This document shows, one piece after another, positions 51,151 to 61,580 of a stretch of DNA of 64,000 nt; within the stretch, counting starts at the first letter, position 1, and each line of letters begins with the position of its first letter. A program made the translations under genes and the position numbers. Source of the stretch: Komarekiella delphini-convector SJRDD-AB1 (GTDB lineage Bacteria > Cyanobacteriota > Cyanobacteriia > Cyanobacteriales > Nostocaceae); NCBI RefSeq assembly GCF_014831675.1, contig NZ_VJXY01000006.1, positions 124,001 through 188,000 on the forward strand, given 5' to 3'. The notes below the pieces were generated by a model. It saw only the letters and a program-made list of their open reading frames with translations. It made no database searches and was not told where the DNA came from.

Positions 51151-52043
51151 GTCTCAATAGCTGCTGTGGTAAATACTTAGGTAACAGCTAGCCTCCCGTT
51201 CTGAGGATACCCACCCGCTCAACAGAAACTATCATCTTGGCTGCAAATTTTTTACACAAAATTCAAAAAACTAATTCTGAATATAAGAAAGCTTTATGGT
51301 AATGCAATGATGCACCAATATCTTTGTCATGCGATCGCCTCCGGCGGGGCGTAGCCCATCGCCCCCATCCTACCAAGGCTTTTTCTTTGAGAAAATCCCT
51401 TCCTACGTGTTTTCTACAAGATTTATTCTTCAGGTAAAGTATTAAAAATATATAAAGTTTTGCTTTGAATTTGTCTAATTCCCGATGTTTGCGATAATCT
51501 AAAGAACATTTTAATAAAAATAAAAAGTTTAAAATCAATTGCAAATTTCACCGTTAGCCAAAAACATTCAAAATAGCCCGTATTGCATAGATTTTTCAAT
51601 AAGCAGACATATTGTGACTAAAACAAATATAAGTTTATCAGTCGTATTTGGCTGCGCTACTGGTGCAAGTTCCCGGATGGCTAGATTTTTTCGCTTGGCG
51701 TCCATGAGAACTTATACTTTCCCTTATAAGCACTTCTTATCTCTTTTTTGAGTTGTGTAAAGGTTAAGGCGTAAGGAGTAGATTTCAGCCTTTCCCCTTT
51801 TCCCTTTCCTTCTTAACCGAAAGGTGTTGCATGAGAACTGCTTTGCAAAATTTAAGTTTTCTGGTGGTGATTACCGTACAAAACCGAAATTAAGAGCAAA
51901 TTAATAGAGTTTGTTATGGTATAGTTAAAAAGTTAAGACTAGCTTTACCAAAATACAGCACTCTACGGGCCGGCAACAATTGCAAAACGGAAAGCAGTTT
52001 TGATTAAGTATTTACCAAACAAAATCTGAATTCAATCGAGGTT
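51151..52043. other. Spacer with dispersed-repeat sequence
   Basis: About 890 bp without a convincing gene. A GC-rich dispersed-repeat piece lies at about 51330-51372 (GCGATCGCCTCCGGCGGGGC). The open frames of 70-93 codons here have no protein-like pattern and one is created by the repeat. The segment before 52044 should carry the promoter of the DUF4327-like gene. Confidence 0.45.
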
Positions 52044-52262
52044 ATGACTCAGCAAGTGATTCACCCAATGGTGAAATTGCAGCGTAACGTGCAATCACTC
52101 GTGGAATCGAATATTATCAAGCAAACTGATAGTATCTGGAAAATTGCCTTACTCTACGGCAATGAGTGGCAGCACTGGAAACAAGAACTGCAAGACTTTG
52201 GGTTTAGTATGCAAGATCCAATTAGCGAATTGCTAGCTGTAGAAGCTTGGGATGAAGAATAA
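52044..52262 (+). CDS. DUF4327-like small protein
   Basis: A 72-residue soluble protein (MTQQVIHPMVKLQRNVQSLV) with conserved-looking segments IIKQTDSIWKIALLYG and WKQELQDFGFSMQDPISELL. I believe it belongs to DUF4327, a small family found in cyanobacteria; its function is unknown. It lies between two minus-strand regions and is transcribed alone, convergent with the kinase gene. Confidence 0.7.
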   Translation: MTQQVIHPMVKLQRNVQSLVESNIIKQTDSIWKIALLYGNEWQHWKQELQDFGFSMQDPISELLAVEAWDEE

Positions 52263-52324
52263 AAACTGGAGATGAGGGGGATAAGGAAGAGTAATAATTG
52301 CTTCCCCTGCTCCCTCATCGCTCT

Positions 52325-53593
52325 TTATTGGCAAGCAGCTAACGCAGCAGCCAAATGCTTTGCAGTTTGATAGCGATCGCGTGGCAGTGGTTCTGTAACT
52401 TTGTCAATAATATCTCTTAATTGGGAACTAATAGTCGGAACCTTTGCCACATCAAATTTGAAATTTCGTCCCCGTTGGCGATAGTACTTAAAAGGGTTTT
52501 CGCCAGTGAGCAGAAAAATTAACGTTGGCCCAATCGCATATAAATCAGATTGAGTCAAAGGCTGTCCCCGTTCTTGTTCGGGAGCACAGTAACCTTCTGC
52601 ACCAATACGAGTTCCAGGTGCCGTACCAATTTCCTTAACAGCGCCAAAATCCAGTACTACTATACGATTATTAAAATTCCGCACCATTAAGTTTGCGGGT
52701 TTGATATCGCGGTGAATTAATGGAGGTTCTTGGCTATGAAGATAGTCTAAGATATCACAAGTTTGAATCATCCAGGCGATCGCTTGGTTTGGCGTCACTG
52801 GCCCAGTCGTATAGACACGTTTTTCTAAATCTTGTCCGTGGATTAACTCCATTGCCAAGTATTTTTTTCCGTCTTCTACAAAAAAGTCATAATACTTAGG
52901 AATTCCAGGATGGTTAAGGGATTTGAGAGTGTGCGCCTCGCGTTCAAATAACTCTTGAGCTTTGGCAATCCTAACCATATCAGCATTCATCTGCTTCAAC
53001 ACCAGCAGTTGAGGGATACCCGCAATTAAACCTGCTGCATCCCAAGCAAGATACGTAGTACCCATACCCCCTTGTCCCAGGGTTCGCAACACCTGATAGT
53101 AGCGAATCGTCTGTTGTACAGACAGGGGTTGACCACAATGGATACAAAACAAATTGTTTGCAGAGTTTCCCTCGTGCGTGCAAGTGCTTGCAAGGTTATT
53201 CTTTGAAGAGAGTGTTGCAGTAGCATTTTCCACTGTCTCTTGAATATCTGGCGATCGCGACCAAGTATTTGATTTTGTTACCTGCTGTTGGAATTGTAAT
53301 ATTGGGCCTCCTTGTGCCAGTTGCAGGAGAGAATTATCTGGTAGCGGACTTTGAGTAACAAGCACGCCATTGAGAAAAGTCCCATTTGTACCTGTACTAG
53401 TTACCTTCCAAGAAACGCCATTGCTAACAGAACTGACTCGCTTAAGTTCTAAATGATGCCGAGAAACCAAATTATCAGTCAAAACAACGTGATTATCCGC
53501 TGCTCGGCCAATCCGAATCACAGAGGAATTTTCAAAGCACCACTGCTTAAGCGGCGTTTTTTGTTGCGGTTCCAACAGTGTTAGAGTAACCAC
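52325..53593 (-). CDS. FHA-domain Ser/Thr protein kinase
   Basis: A 422-residue kinase. The N-terminal FHA domain (about residues 20-95) has IRIGRAADNHVVL, VSRHHLELKR and GTNGTFLNG, which bind phosphothreonine. A short cysteine cluster (CTHEGNSANNLFCIHCG, about 135-152) joins it to a Hanks-type kinase domain: glycine loop LGQGGMGTTYLAW, LVLKQM, the catalytic loop HRDIKPANLMV (about 293-303), DFGAVKE and CAPEQERGQP. All catalytic residues are present. It follows the PP2C gene at a distance of 107 bp on the same strand, so kinase and phosphatase probably act on shared targets. Confidence 0.94.
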   Translation of the reverse strand: MVTLTLLEPQQKTPLKQWCFENSSVIRIGRAADNHVVLTDNLVSRHHLELKRVSSVSNGVSWKVTSTGTNGTFLNGVLVTQSPLPDNSLLQLAQGGPILQFQQQVTKSNTWSRSPDIQETVENATATLSSKNNLASTCTHEGNSANNLFCIHCGQPLSVQQTIRYYQVLRTLGQGGMGTTYLAWDAAGLIAGIPQLLVLKQMNADMVRIAKAQELFEREAHTLKSLNHPGIPKYYDFFVEDGKKYLAMELIHGQDLEKRVYTTGPVTPNQAIAWMIQTCDILDYLHSQEPPLIHRDIKPANLMVRNFNNRIVVLDFGAVKEIGTAPGTRIGAEGYCAPEQERGQPLTQSDLYAIGPTLIFLLTGENPFKYYRQRGRNFKFDVAKVPTISSQLRDIIDKVTEPLPRDRYQTAKHLAAALAACQ

Positions 53594-53700
53594 AATACGA
53601 CCTAAAAGGTAAAAGGATAGGAATTGACGATTGGGGACTAGGGATTAGGATGAGGTATTAGGCATTAGGAAAACTTTCCCCAGTCCTAGTTCCCTCATTA

Positions 53701-55668
53701 CTAACTTTCCAGATTTGGGCGCACTTTTGCCCGGATCAGTATACCAGTAATATTGTCATGACCATTGTATTGGTTTGCCAAATCAATTAAGTCTGTGACG
53801 CCTCGCTCTAGGTTTGCGCCAGAACTAAGCAAGGGTTCTAAGTGAGTCTGCCAATGGGTTTCTAGCAAATTATTATCTGATAGACCATCGGATACCAAAA
53901 GCAGAATGGTATCTTCATTTATCTCAAAAAACTCCACATCGGGATTAATCGAGTGTTTATCACGGGGGCCCAAGGCTTGGGTAAGTTGGTAGGCATCCGG
54001 GCGGGCATAAGCTATGCTCTCTTCAACTCCTCTGGCTATTTCTCGTTGACCAACTTCGTGATCTACAGTGATTTGTTCTAGTCCTTGCTTGCGCGTCAGG
54101 CAGTAGAGGCGGCTATCTCCCACATGAGCAACTGCTGCTTGATTGCCTTGAATTAACAGCATCACTAGAGTTGTACCCATGCGCCCGACTCCAGAACGAG
54201 CATCTTGTTGATTGAGTTCGTAAATTGCTTCATTAGCTAAATAAACTGCTTCACGAATGCTATGTTCTGTTGGCAGTTGGTTAGTAATCCAGTGTTGTTG
54301 AAAATATTGCCGCAGGGTGTTGACTGCTAACTCACTAGCTATCTCGCCACCGGCGTGTCCACCCATACCATCGCAGAGAATATATAAACCCTGTGCTTGG
54401 AGGATGCGGCTTTTGGGAAATTCTAGCTTGTGAATTTTAGTTTCAATACCAAAGTAGTCTTCATTATGATCACGTTGTCGCCCTACATCTGTACGTCCTG
54501 CGTCCTCCAAGCTGCTTAATTGCATTGCAAGCACGATTGTTGGCAGCTCATCAGTTCTGGCATTGATATCTTCTGGCTCATCTAATTGCATGATTGTAGG
54601 CGCAGTAGGATGTTTCTGTTGTGTTGCAGGTATTGCATCGGATGCTTCTAATTCTGAGGAAATTGCCTCCAAACGCGATCGCAACTGTGCGATCGTCTTA
54701 ATATTACCCAGTTCCAAATCCCCCAACATCTGGACTACAGAACCAAATTGAGTGCGTTGAGACTGTCTAAATAGTGCCTGCCAAACCCGCCCCAAAGCTT
54801 GGATTGTTAACGGCGGTTCTTGTTGGGCTTCTGTATCTTCTGGTGATTCAGTAGCAGGCTGAGAATTCCATGGTTCCAGATATAACTGTCTAATCGCTAG
54901 TGTTTGGTCTTCATCCAAGCGTAAATTCGATAAATCCAAAAGACTTTGACGACAACCCACTGGTTCCAGTAGTACCCAGAGTTGAGTCATCTGATAACAC
55001 CAGTGTAAAAGCTGTAATAAACTCGTTGACTCTTCTTGCCACAGATCAAGTAAATACTGCCAATTCGAGCGGTCTTCAATTAATACCACCTGGGTATCAC
55101 CCTGCTGCCAAGCATCGTGAATTAGCGGTATTTCTGGATGAGTTTGAGATTGTAAGTCAATATAAAGTTTAGCAAGGCTAGGTATTTCGTTTGCTCCCTC
55201 TGATAGTGCTATCACTCCCTGTTGCTGATTTCCTAGCATTGCCTCAATGAGTGATATTTGATACGGTTGACAATCTAAAACTCGCACACACACTTCAGTA
55301 GGGGTTGCAATTTCCTTTTGGCTCAACGGCGGATCTAACAATTGATAGCGCTGCTGAGGGTCTAAATAGGAGCCAACCAAGAGTTCAGAAAAGGGGTTAG
55401 GAGGAAGAGAAGATGAGAGGGATAAGCTAGGATTTTCTCCCCCTGCTTCCCCTGCTCCCCCTACTTCCCTCCCTCCCAAAGCTTTCTTGGCAATAATTGC
55501 CCACCACACTGTTCCGCACTCCGCGCCGCAGTTTTGACAACTTTGTGCATCTACGGGTACTTCAGTACTGCATTCAGGACAAACTTTGTGAGTCAGAGAC
55601 GTACCACAGTTTTGACAAAATTTGTTTGTATTGGGGTTTTCAAATTTACACTGAGGGCAAATCAGCAT
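53701..55668 (-). CDS. PP2C-type Ser/Thr phosphatase with N-terminal double zinc ribbon
   Basis: A 655-residue protein. The N-terminus has two zinc-ribbon units (CPQCKFENPNTNKFCQNCG and CPECSTEVPVDAQSCQNCG). The middle, about residues 95-350, is a poorly conserved region that may be a degenerate kinase-like domain. The C-terminal PP2C domain (about 385-650) shows DVGRQRDHNEDYFG, LCDGMGGHAGGE, VAHVGDSRLY, LLLVSDGLSDN and GHDNITGILI, with the metal-binding aspartates intact. It is upstream of the FHA kinase on the same strand, forming a kinase-phosphatase pair. Confidence 0.93.
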   Translation of the reverse strand: MLICPQCKFENPNTNKFCQNCGTSLTHKVCPECSTEVPVDAQSCQNCGAECGTVWWAIIAKKALGGREVGGAGEAGGENPSLSLSSSLPPNPFSELLVGSYLDPQQRYQLLDPPLSQKEIATPTEVCVRVLDCQPYQISLIEAMLGNQQQGVIALSEGANEIPSLAKLYIDLQSQTHPEIPLIHDAWQQGDTQVVLIEDRSNWQYLLDLWQEESTSLLQLLHWCYQMTQLWVLLEPVGCRQSLLDLSNLRLDEDQTLAIRQLYLEPWNSQPATESPEDTEAQQEPPLTIQALGRVWQALFRQSQRTQFGSVVQMLGDLELGNIKTIAQLRSRLEAISSELEASDAIPATQQKHPTAPTIMQLDEPEDINARTDELPTIVLAMQLSSLEDAGRTDVGRQRDHNEDYFGIETKIHKLEFPKSRILQAQGLYILCDGMGGHAGGEIASELAVNTLRQYFQQHWITNQLPTEHSIREAVYLANEAIYELNQQDARSGVGRMGTTLVMLLIQGNQAAVAHVGDSRLYCLTRKQGLEQITVDHEVGQREIARGVEESIAYARPDAYQLTQALGPRDKHSINPDVEFFEINEDTILLLVSDGLSDNNLLETHWQTHLEPLLSSGANLERGVTDLIDLANQYNGHDNITGILIRAKVRPNLES

Positions 55669-55899
55669 AGTGGAAGTTCCTTAATTCCCGTTCCAAAGTG
55701 CTTTTAGCCACTAAGATCCAAAGTGCCACAATTGGCTACCCCTGCCTACATCAGACCTACAAGAGATTGTGGTTTCACCAGTGAATTTTGGTGGCAGTAT
55801 TAATTGTGACGCATATTAGCTAAATATTTCAGATATTGGCATTTAATTCCTCACAAATGCGAGAACACAGAAGTATGGGAAGGGGGAGTAATTTTGTAT

Positions 55900-56048
55900 T
55901 AGGACTTACGCACACTCTACGACTTCTTCTCTACGAGAGGCTTCGCGTTGGCGGAAGCCTCTCGTAGAGAAGGCGTCTTGGCGGTATGCCTCCGGCACGC
56001 TACGCGAACGATAAATTAAGCTTTTGGGCGATTTTTGCGTAAGTCCTA
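55900..56048. mobile_element. 149-bp MITE-like element with 13-bp terminal repeats and 5-bp target duplication
   Basis: The ends TAGGACTTACGCA (55900-55912) and TGCGTAAGTCCTA (56036-56048) are perfectly inverted. The direct repeat TGTAT flanks both sides (55895-55899 and 56049-56053), as left by transposition. The centre has an 18-bp perfect palindrome (55927-55944 with 55954-55971). No protein is encoded, so it must depend on a transposase elsewhere. Confidence 0.85.
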
Positions 56049-56185
56049 TGTATTTTAAATGAGTGGGCGATTTTTAACAGTTATCAGTCAAGAATGAGGT
56101 GTTTATCCTTGGGTTTAAGTCCCCCACCAATTGGTGGTAGGTATTGTTTGACAGTTATTCAGTCAGTCATCAGTTTTTTCTGACC

Positions 56186-56255
56186 ACTGTTTACTGTTTA
56201 CTGTTTACTGTTGACTGTTGACTGTTGACTGTTGACTGTTGACTGTTCACTGTTT
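56186..56255. repeat. Tandem heptamer array ACTGTTN, 10 units
   Basis: Ten 7-bp units: ACTGTTT three times, ACTGTTG five times, ACTGTTC and ACTGTTT. This is a short tandemly repeated repetitive (STRR) array downstream of the histidine kinase gene. Confidence 0.9.
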
Positions 56256-56313
56256 TAAATTATTCCTTTCCCCTTGTCTTTCCATCTCCCCCTCCTCTTG
56301 TGTGCCTCACCTT

Positions 56314-57696
56314 TCAGTTCATTGCTAGTTGGATAATAAAACAGGTACGGTTTGACCCACTTTCAACCTTAATTGTTCCTCCCATGTGTTTGATGAGTTT
56401 TTGTACTAGTGCTAACCCTAATCCTGTGCCACCCTGCTTCCAAGGATCATTACTGGGAATGCGGTAAAATTTCCCGAAAATGCGTAATAATTCAACGGCA
56501 GGAATTTCAACGCCAGAATTAATCACTTGGAATTGGATGTTTTGAGATTTTAGTTGAGCAATCACGGTGATTTCTGCATTTGGGGGGCTGAATTTGCAAG
56601 CATTGGTGAGTAGTTCTATCAAGATACGTTCTAGACTAAATGGATCGCACGCAAGTAGAGGAAGATTAGGAGCCACCTGGAGGTGGAAATTTTGCTGATG
56701 GGAGTTGCGCTTTCGTGCTTTAAACATCTCTAGCACCCGCCAAAGCCATTCCTGTACTTGAATTGTTTCCAGTACCCAGGGTTTAGCGCCTGCATCTAGC
56801 CGTTGCAAATCTAGGAAGTTATTAATGAGATTAATTTCTCGCTCACACTCGTTGTCTAAAATTTCAAAATAGCGGGAAGCTTTCGAGCGTTCTGCTTGTG
56901 GCTTTGCCATTTGTGACAAAAAGTTTTGCTCTTGATCGAGTGCGATTCCTAGCATTTGAATCGCCATTTTCATATTAGTTAATGGTGTGCGTAATTCGTG
57001 GGAAACTGTACTGAGAAATTCATCCTTTAAGCGGTTGAGGCTGTTGATTTCCTTTAATTGCGATCGCGCCACTTCCTGAATCTGTTTCAAGGCATCTGGA
57101 AATTTGTGCTCTGTGATGTCAGCAGCCTTAGTAATAGGATCAAAGCTTTGTTTGCTTTCTTTTAAAGCATCTTGCGTCTGCTTGTGAGCAGTGATATCCT
57201 CACAAACCATAAGAATGACTGGATTTTTATAATGTCCCTCGCCAGTAGGCAATATTCGCATCACGATTCTTACCCAGACAATCTTGCTGGCTGGGCAATT
57301 CAAGCGAAATTCCCAATTAGCAACTTCACTATTGGGCAAAGCGTTAAATAAATTTATAAATGCATCAGAAAGCTTTTGTTGATCTGATTGATCAAACAAA
57401 TTAAAAATAGGTTTATTGAGCAATTGTTCAGAAGTGTAACCAAGACAATTTGCACCAAAGTTGTTTACAGACAAAATTATCCCTGTCGCATCTAGACTAA
57501 AGTAAATAGAGGGGATATTTTCATAAAGCCTACGATACCACTGAAGTTCCTCTTGAGTATTACGCAAGGTTTCTATTGTGCAAAGTTCTGAATCGGTAGC
57601 TCGTTCAGGCACAAGTTCTAGGCGTTTAGGTATTGTAGATAAAATATCTTGTTGTTGGCGATTGTGATACCAGATCGATTGCTGATTACGGCTCAT
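56314..57696 (-). CDS. PAS-domain sensor histidine kinase
   Basis: A 460-residue soluble sensor kinase with no membrane segment. A PAS domain (about residues 55-175; YENIPSIYFSLDATGIILSV) precedes a short coiled coil, the HisKA domain with the phospho-acceptor His in STVSHELRTPLTNM, and the ATPase domain with the N-box ELLTNACKFSP and the G-box GGTGLGLALVQKLIKHMGG. No response regulator is adjacent, so it is an orphan. The signal sensed by the PAS domain cannot be read from sequence. Confidence 0.92.
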   Translation of the reverse strand: MSRNQQSIWYHNRQQQDILSTIPKRLELVPERATDSELCTIETLRNTQEELQWYRRLYENIPSIYFSLDATGIILSVNNFGANCLGYTSEQLLNKPIFNLFDQSDQQKLSDAFINLFNALPNSEVANWEFRLNCPASKIVWVRIVMRILPTGEGHYKNPVILMVCEDITAHKQTQDALKESKQSFDPITKAADITEHKFPDALKQIQEVARSQLKEINSLNRLKDEFLSTVSHELRTPLTNMKMAIQMLGIALDQEQNFLSQMAKPQAERSKASRYFEILDNECEREINLINNFLDLQRLDAGAKPWVLETIQVQEWLWRVLEMFKARKRNSHQQNFHLQVAPNLPLLACDPFSLERILIELLTNACKFSPPNAEITVIAQLKSQNIQFQVINSGVEIPAVELLRIFGKFYRIPSNDPWKQGGTGLGLALVQKLIKHMGGTIKVESGSNRTCFIIQLAMN

Positions 57697-57880
57697 AAAA
57701 CTTCAACTTGCACACAAGCGCTGATTTTTACTAGGTAGGAATAAAAAAATAACATCATACTGCTTTTGACTTAAATTGTGTCATTCGCTAAACACTTATT
57801 TCAGTAGTGCTGAGTATCGTTGGCGTAGCCCTGTTGAGAAGCCGACTGTGTAGGCAAATCTCACTGCTGGCTTTTAGCAA

Positions 57881-58501
57881 TCAGAACTTTAGTAATTTAG
57901 AATTGCTTTTATGTGCTTTAGGGGAATTATGCAGCGATTTGAGTTCAGATGATGTAAGGTCACGCCATTGACCAGGCTGTAATCCATCTAGTTGTAGGTG
58001 GACGATGCTCACCCTGATCAATCGCAATGTTGGAAAACCCACAGCCGCAGTCATTCGCCGCACCTGGCGGTTTTTTCCCTCTGTTAAAGCCATTTCCAGC
58101 CAAGCTGTCGGTACATTTTTGCGAAATCTAATTGGCGGATTGCGATCGCATACTAGTGGTTCTTGTAACAATAGCCTCACTTTTGCTGGTAGAGTGCGGT
58201 AATCTTGAATTTCCACACCTGTTTGCAACTTGTTTATAGCATCTGCATCAGGAATACGCTCTACTTGCACCCAGTAAGTACGTTCATGCCCAAACCGCGG
58301 ATGAGCAAGGCGATGTTGCAATTGTCCGTCGTTCGTCAACAACAAGAACCCTTCACTGTCCCAGTCCAAACGTCCCACAGGATAAACATCAGGCACATCG
58401 ATATAATCTTTCAGAGTGCTATGTTTGGGTGATTCCTGTGTAAACTGGCTGAGAACACCGTAGGGTTTATGAAAAATAATATATCTATAGTGATTAGTCA
58501 T
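57881..58501 (-). CDS. rluE: rRNA large-subunit pseudouridine synthase (RluE/RsuA family)
   Basis: A 206-residue enzyme that converts uridine to pseudouridine in rRNA. The family start [17 protein letters not shown] and the catalytic Asp motif [19 protein letters not shown] are clear, with [21 protein letters not shown] and LIRV near the C-terminus. No N-terminal S4 domain is present, which fits the short RluE type. The exact target base cannot be read from the sequence. Confidence 0.88.
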   Translation of the reverse strand: MTNHYRYIIFHKPYGVLSQFTQESPKHSTLKDYIDVPDVYPVGRLDWDSEGFLLLTNDGQLQHRLAHPRFGHERTYWVQVERIPDADAINKLQTGVEIQDYRTLPAKVRLLLQEPLVCDRNPPIRFRKNVPTAWLEMALTEGKNRQVRRMTAAVGFPTLRLIRVSIVHLQLDGLQPGQWRDLTSSELKSLHNSPKAHKSNSKLLKF

Positions 58502-58543
58502 TTGTCAGTAGCAAGAAACAAACAACTGACAACTAACTAGCCA

Positions 58544-58762
58544 ATGCAGACTAGGCATCATAATAAATTTGATAGTAGGCTAACTTTACAGCAACTAGCA
58601 GAAGCGATGAAAGCGCTCGGCTGTTACGAAACAATGAACTTAGATGGCAGTGCATCAAAAACCTTAGCTACCAACAGTAAAATTTTAGTCCCTGCTGGAT
58701 GACCACTGACTAACGTGATTGTATGTATCGCTTTTGCTCCATTAAATTACTCTAAAATATAG
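58544..58762 (+). pseudogene. C-terminal fragment of a phosphodiester glycosidase (NAGPA-like) gene
   Basis: The frame reads LTLQQLAEAMKALGCYETMN, then LDGSASKTLATNSKILVPAG, where TGA (58700-58702) interrupts, then PLTNVIV. This matches the C-terminal end of NAGPA-type phosphodiester glycosidases (the MNLDGGxS motif and the PAGRPLTNVIVVYD end). CGA (Arg) changed to TGA explains the stop. The N-terminal domain is absent, so this is a remnant. Confidence 0.65.
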
Positions 58763-58789
58763 ATCAGCTTTTATATCAAAGGCACAGCT

Positions 58790-58966
58790 ATTCTTCCTAC
58801 AGCAGCACAAGCCCTAAAATGTGTCTACCTGTGTCAATTATTGACGACTGTCTACAAACCAATTTACATGGTGCGTCTGGATGAGCGCACTGGAAAAATA
58901 TTTATCTTGGCTGGAGAAGATATAAAAATTCTGATTAGTCGTGATGGCAACTGGGAATATCCATGA
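58790..58966 (+). CDS. DUF6888-like small protein, start uncertain
   Basis: The frame LPTAAQALKCVYLCQLLTTV continues YKPIYMVRLDERTGKIFILA and ends GEDIKILISRDGNWEYP at a TGA at 58964-58966. It resembles the small DUF6888 family that precedes DUF6887 genes in cyanobacteria. The expected Met at the family start is replaced: CTT at 58793-58795, so translation would need an ATT at 58790 or the internal ATG at 58868. It overlaps the next gene by ATGA. Either a weak start or a lightly damaged gene. Confidence 0.5.
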   Translation: MLPTAAQALKCVYLCQLLTTVYKPIYMVRLDERTGKIFILAGEDIKILISRDGNWEYP

Positions 58967-59208
58967 GCAAACCAAACTTTGATGCTATGACCAAGGCAGA
59001 ATTATGCGCCTACGTTATTGCACACCAAGATGATCAAGAAGCTTTTTACGCACTTGTGGATCGTTTAACAGCAAAACCACCCTCTGGGACTTATCCCGCT
59101 TCCATGACCCCAGAAGAAATCCACAAAGCAATATTAGACATTATTCAACAGAAGCAGCGATGTCTACGACGGGCTGCGCCTACGCAAGACTCCGAAAAAA
59201 CTGCTTAA
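58963..59208 (+). CDS. DUF6887-like small protein
   Basis: An 81-residue protein beginning MSKPNFDAMTKAELCAYVIA followed by HQDDQEAFYALVDRL, the usual opening of the DUF6887 group. The start ATG overlaps the stop of the DUF6888-like frame (ATGA), so the two are coupled, an arrangement like that of toxin-antitoxin pairs, though no activity is known. The last about 15 residues (RCLRRAAPTQDSEKTA) are encoded by GC-rich repeat-like sequence (GACGGGCTGCGCCTACGC), so the natural C-terminus has probably been replaced. Confidence 0.6.
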   Translation: MSKPNFDAMTKAELCAYVIAHQDDQEAFYALVDRLTAKPPSGTYPASMTPEEIHKAILDIIQQKQRCLRRAAPTQDSEKTA

Positions 59209-59285
59209 CACCCACCGCCTTCACCTCAAGGAATTGTTAACACCTTTGCTTGCAGCCACATCCAAGGTGGTACAATCAACAACCA

Positions 59286-60756
<1,471 letters not shown>

Positions 60757-60762
60757 CTGCCT

Positions 60763-60857
60763 TTTAAACGCAGAGGCATGCTGAGGAAATCGCAAAGGTT
60801 CGCTAAAAGTTCCTCTGCGTTACTCTGCGCTTACCTCTGTGTTCCTTTGCGTTTAAA
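60763..60857. repeat. Inverted repeat between convergent thiC and pyrE
   Basis: TTTAAACGCA (60763-60772) and TGCGTTTAAA (60848-60857) are perfect 10-bp complements at the borders of a 95-bp segment rich in GCAGAGG and CCTCTGCG pieces. This is the CGCAGAGG dispersed intergenic repeat also seen at 28316-28395. It may end transcription from both sides. Confidence 0.7.
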
Positions 60858-60861
60858 AAAA

Positions 60862-61479
60862 TTACTTAATCTGCTGATACCGTTGTTGAATCTCCTCAAT
60901 CGAAAACAAAGCTTCAAATTTCAAACCAGCTGACTGGTACAACTCTGCTCCCCCTTGCTGGCGATCTACCAGTGCAATTACTTGATTTACGGTATAACCT
61001 GCCGCTTTAAGCCGTTCAACTGCTTTCAAAGCAGATTGTCCAGTAGTGACGACATCTTCCAACACCACCACTTTCGCACCTTCTGGCAAAATAGGCCCTT
61101 CAATATAAGCCTTCGTTCCATACCCCTTGGCTTCTTTACGAATAATCAGCGCTGGTATTGGTCGGTTTTCATAGACAGAAACCACACTCACTGCTGTCAC
61201 CATTGGGTCAGCTCCCAGTGTTAAACCCCCAACTGCCTGGGTATCTACAGATAGCAGAGGGAACAGCAACCGTCCAACTGCCAAAGCACCTTGGGGATGG
61301 AGTGTTACTTGCGTCTTGTTGACGTAATAAGAGCTACGCAGCCCAGAAGAGAGGACAAAATCACCCTCTTGATAAGCAAGTTGGCAAAATAAATCTAGTA
61401 ACTTGTGGCGCAGGGTAGTTAAATCAGCGGTAGCTGCCCAAATATCTGAGTGGGTAAGAGTTTCAGTAGGATACGTCAT
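60862..61479 (-). CDS. pyrE: Orotate phosphoribosyltransferase
   Basis: Converts orotate and PRPP to OMP in pyrimidine synthesis. 205 residues, normal for the family. The PRPP-binding motif is VVVLEDVVTTGQSALKAVE and the loop segment is YVNKTQVTLHPQG; GGLTLGADPMVTAVS and IRKEAKGYGTKAYIEG are also typical. It is convergent with thiC. Confidence 0.95.
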   Translation of the reverse strand: MTYPTETLTHSDIWAATADLTTLRHKLLDLFCQLAYQEGDFVLSSGLRSSYYVNKTQVTLHPQGALAVGRLLFPLLSVDTQAVGGLTLGADPMVTAVSVVSVYENRPIPALIIRKEAKGYGTKAYIEGPILPEGAKVVVLEDVVTTGQSALKAVERLKAAGYTVNQVIALVDRQQGGAELYQSAGLKFEALFSIEEIQQRYQQIK

Positions 61480-61580
61480 TACAAAACATTAAAAGTTGTG
61501 CTACACCAAAGGTTGAACTCATAAGAGTTCTGAAATTAAGCATAAGTTAAGATTCACCCATAAATTGAGGAGTAAAGAAC

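Noticed and set aside
51263-51544. 93-codon minus-strand frame
   Set aside because: Its C-terminal half crosses a GC-rich dispersed repeat and the N-terminal part is low-complexity AT-rich sequence.
51539-51751. 70-codon plus-strand frame
   Set aside because: Atypical composition, no conserved pattern and no ribosome-binding site.
52044-52262. Antitoxin-like partner of the kinase gene
   Set aside because: It is convergent with the kinase and resembles a conserved cyanobacterial DUF with no toxin partner.
56186-56255. Possible CRISPR array
   Set aside because: The units are contiguous heptamers without spacers, and no cas genes are present in the window.
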